Assembly (NCBI GenBank): GCA_013407085.1
Contig: JACCGJ010000568.1
Span: 1 to 64,000, forward strand
Length of the DNA: 64,000 bases
Direction: 5' to 3'
Source: Atriophallophorus winterbourni
Taxonomy: Eukaryota > Platyhelminthes > Trematoda > Plagiorchiida > Microphallidae
Within the stretch, counting starts at the first letter, position 1, and every line of letters starts with the position of its first letter. The notes under the pieces were generated by a model. It was not told the origin of the DNA. It saw only the letters and a program-made list of their open reading frames with translations, and ran no database searches. The translations under genes were made by a program, and so were the position numbers. Positions 23,815 to 34,400 of the stretch are shown here, piece by piece.

Positions 23815-25070
23815 ACTGTAGCGATCTTTCTTGATTTTAAGGGTGTTTTGACTCGATCAATAGAAACTCGTTATTTAATAACTTATTACTCAAGGGTGTC
23901 CTCTAAAAGTACGATAACATATTTCGTGCGCTCTATTCCTATAGTTCTGGGTGTGTTCGGGTGTACAATAGCCTGTCAACCAACTTTCCTATGGTTAGTG
24001 GTGTCCAACAAGGGTGTCCATTTTCTCCATTTTTTCATTTTTGTAATTGATGCTATAATGGATGCATGTAATGTAGGCGTACCGACACCGGGCATTGAGA
24101 TAGGCCACGATAAGAAACTTGGATTTAGATTATGCCGACGATGTAGTTATACTCTTCGATTCCTATACGGATGCCCAGTCTACTTTAGACCGACTATGTA
24201 GTGTCATATCATCCTTCGTTATACGCTTTGCACCTTCCAAGTGCACAGTTCTATTACAGGATATTGAATCCGATCGAAACAGCGCGAAGCCTCAATAATG
24301 ATAAACTTTTGAGTGTAGGCTGTTCTAACTATTCGGGTAGTTGCGTTACTAGCAACGCTTGTTTAAATAAGGAGATCTCAGCTCGCATCTCCACAACAAC
24401 GGCAGTTTTCTTAACTTGGGTCATCGGTAATATCAAACGGGTTTGCCCCAAGCGCAAGGGCAGAGTCTATAAGGCTACAGTACGCGCGGTTTTACTGTAT
24501 GGTATGAAGGCACCAGCCTGATCCAGGCAAAGTGCCGCACAGTCAGAGACTGCACGTGGGCTAAGATACTGTCAGGTTGCCCAGGCCTAGACAGATCGGT
24601 TTTACTGTACAGATGTGAAAACTGGACACTGAGAAAGGAAGAAATTAAACGTCTGCAGGTCTTCGACAATAGCTGTCTCCGCATCATCGCTGGATTTTCT
24701 TGGCACTATCGGATACGTGACGCAACTACCCGTAATGGAATCTTCGGTAACGACTGATACATCGAATAAACAAGTTAATGTACACGGACTTCGCTGGTTA
24801 GGCCACGTATTGCTAATGGAAAATCATCGTTTTTCCAACGCGGTTTTGTTTGTTACTCTTGGCTCGGAATGGCGTCGTTGTAAGGGTGGTCAGACTGACG
24901 TGACTTTAGCAGATGAATGCCTTAACTTTTAAACTGGTTGCAGTTGGTGCGACCCGTCTCCCAGGTTGAGTCTAAAATATGAGAATTCGCCGTGGCTTCA
25001 TATCCTTAATGATATGGCTCAAAATCGTGTTCAGTGGCGTTTCTGTTGTAGGTATCTTCTTGAAGTGTTT
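23815..25070 (+). mobile_element. RTE-like LINE reverse transcriptase, frameshifted, with a SINE inside
   Basis: The plus strand gives ATVAIFLDFKGVFDSIDRNS (first catalytic block) from about 23818, GVQQGCPFSPFF near 24005, DLDYADDVVILFDSYTDAQ near 24125-24175 and FAPSKCTVL near 24225. The thumb block KATVRAVLLYG ends at 24500, where SINE A is inserted, and resumes after it with CENWTLRKEEIKRLQVFD. The last recognisable part is MAQNRVQWRFCCRYLLE near 25015-25065. Several frameshifts and stops are present. It stands head to head with the RTE-like copy on the minus strand. Confidence 0.85.
24500..24596 (-). mobile_element. SINE A, short copy with 13-bp target-site duplication
   Basis: The 97-bp insert interrupts the reverse transcriptase coding sequence and is flanked by identical 13-base direct repeats (24487-24499 and 24597-24609, CGGTTTTACTGTA). 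It runs from TGGTATGAAGGCACCAGCCT to CCTAGACAGAT. Taking the ATACC-rich end as the 3-prime tail, the sense strand is minus. Confidence 0.9.
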
Positions 25071-25117
25071 AATTAATCTTGTCTGTTGTCAAATGTAGTG
25101 GTGAAGTGAGCTGTTAG

Positions 25118-25195
25118 GATGGATGCGGATGATGTAACGGAGACAGTCATTGCGTTCTATCAATCAATGCGTTATTAACCCAACAGTCAGGAAAC
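25118..25195 (-). repeat. Direct repeat, putative LTR end (copy 1)
   Basis: About 75 bp, from GGATGCGGATGATGTAACGG to CCCAACAGTCAGGAAA, repeated almost exactly at 25723-25800. The two copies flank a gag fragment. The sequence ends in CATCCATC on the minus strand, as an LTR end might. Confidence 0.65.
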
Positions 25196-25690
25196 TAGAA
25201 CTGGTCGTCGGTTATTGATTGACGCTTGAAGCGTTTGAATTCCCGATTGACATTGCTGAGGCGTGTCAGAAAGTTTGTCGTTTCGTCCAGTACCATCTTG
25301 AGGCAGCGATACAGACTACTAAACAGAGATGATTGATCACCGAAACATTGTTGCGGGGAACTGACTGTCTCCTCGAAGGTGCGCTCGCGGAGTTTGAGTG
25401 GAAGAATCAGGTTACAGTGTGTCCCACTGCTTCACCCATTTTGCGTAGCAGTAGTATGACCTCTGCGCTGTCTTCCACACCACTGGGGTCGACACGGAAT
25501 ATATCTTCATATCGTCGGAACCAACCAAATGACATGTTGGCCTCGGGATCGAAGTGGAACTCGTTGATGGTCGTGGCCAAGGAATCAGCCGATGGAGGTT
25601 TGCAATCACTCGATGAGGCTTGTCCAGATTGCTTCACATCGAGCAGGATTTCGAGTTGGTGTCGTAACGAGGACAAATCACCAGTCGATA
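25196..25690 (-). mobile_element. Ty3-type gag fragment
   Basis: The minus strand from 25676 encodes MSSLRHQLEILLDVKQSG, then NEFHFDPEANMSFGWFRRYE, the same domain as at 5249. The usual TWF is TrpPhe only, with a small deletion. After a break, LDETTNFLTRLSNVN gives the continuation near 25290-25240. It stops there, next to an LTR-like direct repeat, so the element was cut down by deletion or recombination. Confidence 0.75.
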
Positions 25691-25722
25691 TCTTGTAATT
25701 ACCCCGTCGCCAAATTTTTATG

Positions 25723-25900
25723 ATGGATGCGGATGATGTAGCGGAGACAGTCGTTGCGTTCTATCAATCAATGCGTTATTCTTGACCCAACAGTGAGGAA
25801 AACAGAACAAGACCGGAATAGTCGGTTAAACGGAAGTCCATGGCTGAAAGGACTTTGGCCGAGAACATGATTTGTATTTATATGGCCACAACATAGTGAA
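25723..25900 (-). mobile_element. Putative 5-prime LTR end and primer-binding region of the gag-bearing element
   Basis: 25723-25800 is the second copy of the direct repeat. On the minus strand it ends in CATCCATCA and is followed by TTGGCGACGGGG (about 25712-25700), which could be a tRNA primer-binding site just upstream of the gag start. The upstream limit of the LTR is unknown. Confidence 0.5.
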
Positions 25901-26064
25901 AGTGTGGAGGTACAAAATAATCATGGGAAAGTGCATGGTGAGATTGATGGAGGTTTGTTGTCATGGACAACTCAGACAACTTGAATTTAGTGTAAATGGG
26001 GGTTTGTTGCCTAGATGTACATGATGCGTGACATTGAAAGCCGCATGGAAGCTGCCATGCTGAT

Positions 26065-26205
26065 GTCGCTATAGTTGTTTAGAACACTTGCTTAAATGCA
26101 TGTTTGATTCGAGATGTGGGCACCTCATCCCAGTGTGTCTGTGCCTAATCTTTTATAGGTTCAGTAACTTTTTAGATCCCACCATTCCACATATCGTTCA
26201 GAATA
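26065..26205 (+). mobile_element. tRNA-derived SINE T, diverged copy
   Basis: Shares with 32740-32875 the order ACACTTGCTTAAATGCATG, TTTGATTCGAG (B-box position), a CCCAGTGTGTCTGTGCC region and the 3-prime block TTTTTAGATCCCACC. The A-box half is poorly preserved here. Confidence 0.7.
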
Positions 26206-26989
26206 ATTTACTATGTCGTGGTTATATAGCAGATAAGGACTTGGTTCTTCTTACCAGTGTCAATGATAATGATGATGATGAGAAGGCTAACGATGAATTA
26301 AATTTTTCCACCTAAAATGAATAAAAATAACAAATTTAGTACTTGGATTTCAAACTCGCGTGCAGTATCTAACCAGTCAATTTCTGATATGTGCTTTTAT
26401 ATATTTTTCTGTGAAAATAAACTTTTCCACAGTGTGTATTGCTGATGACTCTCTTTAGATTGCCACACCCTATACCGCTTCCGCGTTTGAAAGGCTTCTC
26501 TCGTCTATGTACAATTTTTCACCTTTTGAAAAACATTCGACACGCTACTTGACATACATTTACGCAAGCCTATAAGATCTCAATTATTTAATTATTTCCG
26601 ATGTATTCATTCATTAACGTGGGCGTTTAAACTCAACAATATCATTTCGATGCGATTTGTACATCTACGAAGCAGTACGCTGTAATTCACATTAGTATCA
26701 CTTTATCAGTATTTTATTACCTATGTTATTTAAAAAACGTATCTAATACTGCGTCGTGTAAGGTGCTTTAACAGTAAAACATCCCTGCCAAATCTTCAAT
26801 TATTTCTTTCTTTCTGCCTGTAAGGTTTGCCTAGTTCTCCGAACCAAGTCCTATTGTCCATGTGAAAAAAGATGATAGAAAAACGAAAAACATTCAGTTT
26901 GTCCAATGTGCTATGATAAACTTTTCGTTTCATAATCTCATAAATCATTATCGTCAGCAGTACAGTATCACCTGTATGTGCAATCTTTT

Positions 26990-27140
26990 AGTACTTTGTG
27001 CTGTGCAGTTAACGCCGTTCTAAATTCGTTTGCCTCCGGTAGTGAGCTGCATGCGGAAACACGCTGGAGTCCCACTGCCGTTCATATTTGCATTCTTGTA
27101 TCTGTCTAGACCCGGGAAACCTGACAGTATTCTAGTCAAC
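26990..27140 (+). mobile_element. SINE A, truncated diverged copy
   Basis: Matches the SINE A 5-prime half: GTGCTGTGCAGTTAACGCCG, GGTAGTGAGCTGCATGCGGA, TGTCTAGACCCGGGAAACCT. Ends before the tail. Confidence 0.7.
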
Positions 27141-27419
27141 CAAATTCCTATTTGTAAAACTTGCTGAGCGTACCGGTGGCAATTCAGTTTATGATATTGT
27201 TACCTGCTCAGTACAGAACTTCTGCACAATTGCATATCCGGGACGTATAGAAACGCAGTGCCGCTGGAAATTAATTTGGACGCACAATATAAGTTTGTAT
27301 GTATACAGTGGCTCTAGTTCTTCGACATGTCCAGGTTCAAAGCCAACCACTGTTGCGTATGTAGGGAAAATGTACGTACCTTGCACGATTGGGGTGCTTC
27401 TCTATTGCACAGGTGACCG

Positions 27420-27560
27420 TGTTAAACTGATTTGAAACCACTAATGAGCTGCATGTGGAAACACGCTGTAGTCTCACCACCGTTTTTATTTCTCTCATCT
27501 GTCTTGGTATAGGTAACCTGACACTATCTTAGACCATATACAATCTCGCTGTGCAGTACT
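27420..27560 (+). mobile_element. SINE A, diverged copy
   Basis: Contains TGAGCTGCATGTGGAAACAC, a CTGTCTTGGTATAGGTAACC block in place of the usual TGTCTAGGCCTGGGCAACC, and CTGACACTATCTTAGACC. Confidence 0.6.
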
Positions 27561-27732
27561 TTGCCTATATCAGGCTTGTGATCAGACTCCCCACTCTACC
27601 CAGTAATAAAATGGGGTGCAGCTGGTGAAATCTAATCACCTTTAGAAGTTCGTGCTAAGGAGACATAACATAATCACAGGCATTGTGAACCCTTGCGACG
27701 TAATAAGCAGTAAAAATGTGTGAATGAATGAA

Positions 27733-27971
27733 TGAAAGCACAAGCCTGATCCAGGCAAAGTGCCGCACAACCAGTGACTGCACATGGGCCAAGATACTGT
27801 CAGGTTGCCCAGGCCTAGACAGATATGAGGAAGAAAAAGGAACAGAAAATGGAAATGGTAGTTAGACTGCAGCCTGTTTCAGCATACAGCTCACTACCTC
27901 TGACCAATCAATTTAGCACGGTGTTAACTGCACAGCACAAGGTACTGCACGATTGCACATCCGTGCAGGGA
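27733..27971 (-). mobile_element. SINE A, near full-length copy
   Basis: Plus strand runs from AATGAAAGCACAAGCCTGAT through GTCAGGTTGCCCAGGCCTAG to TGCACGATTGCACATCCGTG. At about 235 bp it is one of the longest copies. It lies just upstream of the first calcineurin exon found. Confidence 0.85.
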
Positions 27972-28202
27972 AGCGAGTACAATATGTGTATGCAGGCATG
28001 CGTCTATTTTTTATAGTTATCCAGGCTTGTGTGACGTGACAGTATCTTGCAATCAGTGATTGTATAGCACTCTGTCTCGCTCAGGACTTTCGATTTTATA
28101 CATGATCCATACGGCGGCTTGATGTCTGTTTTCCCGATTTACGCGATATTTTACGCGTGCCATTAATTCATTGTTTCCTGTTTACAATTATTTGCATTTC
28201 AG

Positions 28203-28403
28203 GTGTGCCCCACCCTCCAACCTACCGCCTAACCGTTGCCGATGTGTTCGATCCCAAAGGCGCTCCTCGAATCGAAAAGCTCAAACAACATTTCATTCTT
28301 GAAGGCAGGGTCACAGAAGAGGTCGCATTGAAAATAATACGTGGTGGGGCCGCATTACTACGGGAAGAAAGCACTGTGTTGGATGTCGATGCACCAGTCA
28401 CAG
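28203..28403 (+). CDS. PPP3C: Calcineurin A exon 1 of those found (N-terminal region)
   Basis: Encodes [20 protein letters not shown], then [20 protein letters not shown] and ends VLDVDAPVT, the segment just before the metal-binding core. The acceptor is TTTGCATTTCAG; the donor is ACAG/GTTGGT. It starts with two bases completing a codon and ends with one, so at least one upstream exon must exist. None was recognised between 25 and 28.2 kb. Confidence 0.95.
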
Positions 28404-31400
28404 GTTGGTTCAAGCTACTGCTTTTCCAATACCATTACTGTCTGTTTCGTCCATGTTTGCCTAAATAGGCTTCTAGTTTATCGTGTACTACATCATCCAA
28501 GATTTATCACTGTCTGTTAAATTTGACTATTTATGACGACGCGATTTTTGGTTTCATACTTACGGTGGAAGTATGTATGTATGTATAAAAGCACAAGCTT
28601 GATCCAGACAAAGTGTCACTTACCTGTGGTTGTGAAACTTCGTCGTTCTATGTGGAACAAATCCGTCAGACTTTTGTACTTGACACATCTTTCATCCAAG
28701 GGATTACTCGTATTCGGTGGCAGCCTCATGTTGCTAATATAAATGACTGTCGACCGGTGCCTCATTCGCATAGCTCGGTTAAGGTGGACAGAAACAGCTG
28801 AGTCGATGACCTGACGCACTTGATGGAGAAGCTCAGTGCAGCGCTAGGTCCAGCAAGAAATATTCGTTTGTTTAGGTGTAGCTTAAAAGATGCATTTAAA
28901 CAGCTGTTTGGATAGCTTTATTGCTATGACACTACATGATTGCGTCGTATCGTGTTTTCAGTAGCGTGCTTTAAAACGAAAATGTCTGTTCTTCGTATTT
29001 GGATATTTCGGTAGCAACCTGTATTCTCGTTACGCCTTTGGTGAGCTGCTTTGTCTACTTCTTTTCGTGTGGCTCATTGTCGGATTTTAGACGTGTGCTC
29101 CCTGATGATGATTTCCTTCAGCATGTTGCCACCATCTATTATGTTTTTTTATGATTCATGACAGTGGTGCTGGCCTCGCCCTACTCGTTCACAACACTTG
29201 ATTGAATGTCGTTTGATTCGAAGTGTAGGCATGTAATCATATTTTCTCTGTGCTTGGTGTTCTACTGGTTTACTAGCTCTCCAGCTCCCACCCTAATCTC
29301 CTTAGGATCCTATCATATGATGTTGGAAAGCTGCTTTTTGACACATTTTGAAACCATTACTGAACACTACAGAGCAGCTGTCATTTTGTCCCGATTGAAC
29401 TCTCGTGTTTGGGGTAACCGCAAGCTGACTATAAAGACAATGATGATGGTATACAGTGCGTGCGTACTAAATACTTTACTCTACGGCAGTGAAACCTGGA
29501 CCACCCACGCAAGACACGAACGGAAGCTGAATGCTTTCCATCTACGAAGCATCCGTCGTATCTTGAACATATCGTGGATGGACAGAGTGACTAATGCTGA
29601 AGTGCTTTCAAAAGCTGGTCTACAGAGCATGTTCACCCAACTACGACAGCTCCGTCTGCGGTGGCTTGGTCCTGTCTACATAATGAAGAAGGTCGTATTC
29701 CGAAAGATCTACTCTATGGTGAGTTGCAATTAGGCAGTCGACCATTGGGCAGACCGCGCTTGCGGTACAAAGACTTTCGCAAAAGTGATATGAAAGCTCT
29801 TGGCATTAACCTGGCGAGTTGGGAAGAACTTGCTCTTTACCGCTTATGTTGGAGGAATTGTGTAAAGCGTCGTCTGCAAGCTGGGGAGGAGCAGATACAG
29901 CTCTTGTTTGCTGAACGCAGATCCCACCGCCGGCGTGCAACTAATGCAATACAACCGAATTCTGACTATCGTTGCCAACGCTGCGTGAGAAATTGTTCCT
30001 CCTGATTCGGACTGTTTAGTCATTCCAAAAGCTGTAGAACATGAAAATTCACGCGATTGTGATATACGTCCATGGTCGACATCGAGCGCAGGAGGCCAAC
30101 ATACATACTGGACATTAATAAACTACTTTTCATCTTCTGAAATTTTATCGATGATGCAAAGGTACGCTAAGTGTAATTAGGTCTCATTCCTTTAACACAT
30201 TCTCTGTCATCAGTTTGGATCCTTCTTAAACATCAATTGAACTAGCGAAGCTTATCGTTCAAGAGCTCTCAGATTACCTCCTGGCACAACACAAAAGCAT
30301 GTAGTTCCGAAAATACTGATGGCAACAATATCACGCTCGCAACAATTCGGGTTTGGGAAGAATTCAATGAGAACCATTCAAGTGACAACCTCTTTGGGAA
30401 CACCAGTAGATGGAGAATGTCAGCAGGTTTCGACCGATATTTAATTTGTCAAGGTCCGTCGAGAGAGTTCAACGTGTCTAGGGCTTAAAGTCTGTCTAGG
30501 CCTGGGCAACCTGACAGTATCTTAGCCCACGTGCAGTCTCTGACTGTATGGCACTTTGCCTGGATCAGGCTTGTGCTTTCATATCTAGGACTTAAAGCGA
30601 GCCACCTGAGAAATCAGAACCCAGTGGCGACTGGCGCAGACCCATACGAGCTGCCATTTGTGATTGTGTAATTTGCTGTGTGTTTGCTTGTTTGCCGTTT
30701 GCGGAATATACGTTCTATCGCTTTGTGGGAATCGGGGATGAGAATTGTTGATCAGGAAACGGGGGGGTGGGGCGTGATTATCGTTGATTCGAGTGTGCTC
30801 GAATGGTGTGATCAGCAACGGTAGCACCCGTACGCGATTCAACCTGGTGGTGACATCATTATCCACTCGGCAATATGAAATCACAGACCTGCCCCAGCAC
30901 TGTCAAAGACTGCTCGTGGGGTGAAATGCTGTCAGGTTGTCCGCAATATGAAAGGTCGCTTCTCTTGATTCGCTTGTCATCGCGTAAACTATCACACCAT
31001 TCACATCCACCCGAAATTTCAAGCTACCCAGCTGAATTTCCCCTATATGTACCATAATCGTTCTCGCTAGACTATTCATTTTTTTATGTATCTTCCATTT
31101 GCAGTATGTGGGGACATTCACGGACAGTTCTTCGATTTGATGAAGCTTTTCAAAGTTAGTGGAAACCCGGCTACGACGAGATACATGTTCCTGGGTGACT
31201 ATGTCGACCGTGGTTATTTCAGCATTGAAGTAAGTCTCCACCAGATACATCCGATCTGCCATTTCTGGTCCATGTCCTATTCGCTTTCAGGATATGGTTC
31301 AGAATCGTGTTAAGCGGTGGTCTTGCTGTAGGCATCTTGTCATTTCGTTCTTTATTACACTTGGATGTTCTCATGCTTTCCTGATTATCTGCTTTTCCTG

Positions 31401-34400
31401 CTTCATATTGCTTGGCACTTTGTCTGGCTCCAGACTTGTGCTTCATGATGATGATGATGTGGCGATGATGTGGCGTGACATACAAAGCTTGTAATGTTGC
31501 TGGGCAGTGAACGCTATCGTGCTGATGCCGCTGTACTGTTTCACGAAATTTCATTAAATCCCCGTATCGGTCTAGGTTTATAAACCGTACCCCGTGCCTG
31601 ATTAATTGATCATTGAATTAATTAACTCACAAATCGGGTTGAGGGCAAACGTCGCGCAGCCGTAAAGTGCACATGGGCTGAGATATTGTCCGGTTGCCCT
31701 GTCCTCGACAGATATAAGATGACTGCAGCTTGTTTCCGCATCCTTCCATCGAGGTATGTTCGTCTTGATCGAACCAGACTATCGTTAGATGGTATGCAAT
31801 GCTCAGTCGAGGTTTGCAATACTGACAAAAGACAAAAGCGAGCACGAGGGAATTAAAGTCTTCATAAAAGTGCATAGACCCATGATTTGGTATTTGGCAC
31901 CTCTAAACCCGAGTGGCTATTCTAGCGCTTCGTCTACCATTTCGTTTTTTTTTGAATGGCGCCTAATGTTATTTATTTTGTATTCACCTAGATTCTCATC
32001 TCATTAGCGGAACTGTTAAATTCCAGCAGACCTTTAGTGTTTAATCGGCTTTGGCTTACGGTGATAACGAGCTAAACAAAGATGTATGTATGATATCACA
32101 AGCCTGACCCAGGCAAAGTGCCGCACAGTCATAGACTTCACGTGGGTTGAGATAGAGTCATGTTTCCCAAGCCTAGACAGATATGAGAATGGAAATAGCA
32201 GTGAGACTCCAGCGTGTTGTTGCATGCAGCTCACAACCAGTGACAAATCAATTTTGCACGGTGTTAGCCGTACAGACAGCATAGAAGTACTGAACGATTA
32301 CACATCCGCGTGGGAACACGAATAACAAAAGTCTAATCAATTCCCGACCAGCTTAGATTGTCCGCATTTATCCCCAATCGAACTCCAATGATTTATCGGG
32401 TACATCTCGTTGCCCTTGGTAATAAATTTTCCACCGTATTCGCTGTGCAGGGTGAGTAGGATTAGCATCCGCGTCCGGGTAAGATACCGATCCTCACAGC
32501 CATGGAATTAAAGGCAAGTCGCATGTTGATTGGTCCAAATGAATAATTGATGCGATTGATGACTGCAGTGTAATCGAACTGAAAAGCTGATCGTAATCTC
32601 GTGGGGAGAAGTCAACTGGTGCTTCGTGGCTGCCTGTCGCCGGAGATCGACTGTGGCTGCACATCACAATTCTTCTTTGGTGTACACAAAGTGCAAGCAC
32701 ACACGTTGATAGACCGGGTTCATTTGAACACATGAACCAGGTTTCTGTGGTGGCCCGAGGGAACTTACGCGTTCACAATGCTTGATTGATTGCAGGTTCG
32801 ATTCAAGTTGGGGAGGTACTTCTTCCCGGTATATCTGTACAGTTTTAGTAGATTTTTAGATCCCACCAATCCTCATGCAGCATTTTTCCCATCCGATGAG
32901 AGTTGGACCTACTGGGTGCGAGTCCATTTTGGACTTGGTATTCACTTCAACTCAGTGCGATATTAATCCGCTTCGGATTGAAGCTCCATTAGGTTGTAGT
33001 GATCATGCCACCTTAAGTTTTATTTCGAAACGTAACACTGGCTGGACACCGGATCCCATTCTCAGAATGAATTTTTGGAATGCAGACGCGGATAAGTTAC
33101 GTGATGTTGCATCATCTCTCGATTGGTCTTTCAATCAATCAGCTGATGTTGAAGATTGTTGGCTGGTGATCCGGAATAATATCTGGACAGTTATTGAGGT
33201 GGCTGTTCCGTTATCAACACGTCGTCGTAAGGCGAAAGATCCCCCCGTTGTTTGACAAGGAGCTTCGAAAACTTTTTCGGCAACATCAACGGTTGTTGTC
33301 GCTATTCGTAAACCGGAAAAACGCCACTGACTACGACAATTATCGGCAAGCGAGAAACCTCCGCACGGCATTGAAACGCAGAAAACGAGCAGCGATTGGT
33401 TGACGAGTCTACTTGTGCACCAAAACGCTTATTCGCATACATTCGTCGCCGCACAAAGGCGTCGCCATATATTCCTAATTTGATAAATACTAATGAGGTA
33501 GACATTACTGAGGATGGTTTGAAAGCTGAAGCCATAGTTAATCAATATACCTCCGTGTACTGTCTCGAAGACAGTGATCGCCCTTCTGCCTCTCAACAGT
33601 GAGGTCTTTTCTGATCTTGATGTAGATGTAGAGACGGTTACACTCCTGTTGGAACAGTTAAACACACAATCCGCGCCTGGACCAGACGGTATTCATCCGT
33701 TGGTTTTACGAGCACTCTCGGACGTCTTATGCGATCCGCTGGTCAGGTTGTTTACAAAATCTATAATAATAAGTGTCGTTCCACAGAAATGGAAACATAG
33801 TATTATTAAACCTATGTTTAAGAGTGGGCACCCTAGTTGTCCCGCTAATTACAAGCATGTCACATTGACTTCTGTGATCGGTAAAATTTTAGAAAAGGTT
33901 ATAAAAAGGAAAATAGAGCACTTTCGTTTGGAGTGTGTGCGTTGGTGTCCACAACAACATGGATTCACCCAAAATCGCTCATGCGTAATTAATCTGCTCC
34001 TGGCGCGAGAACGTTGGTGTGCTTTGACTGATTCTGGTCAAGCGGTCGAGGTTGTTTTTATCGACTTTGGTATGAGCGTATGAAAGCACAAGCCTGGTCC
34101 AGGCAAAGTGCCGCACAGTCAGAGACTGCACGTGGGTTAAGTTACTGTCAGGTTGCCCAGGCCGCGTGCCCTACCGTCGATTGCTCGTCCAGCTGGAAGG
34201 TCTTGGTGTTCAAGGGTGTCTTCATAAGTGGATCGAGGCATTCATTTCAGGGCGGTCAAGCCGTGTAGAGGTTAATGGAGTTTTGTCTTTAGAGATGATA
34301 GCGATCTCCGGAGTGCCGTACTGATCTGTTCTTGACCCACTTTTATACAAAATTTTCGTGAATGACATTCCGGGCTCGATAGCCATTGATTGTCTTTTAT

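Noticed and set aside
34080..34268. Apparent 62-codon protein
   Set aside because: It is SINE A sequence joined to LINE sequence, read through by chance.
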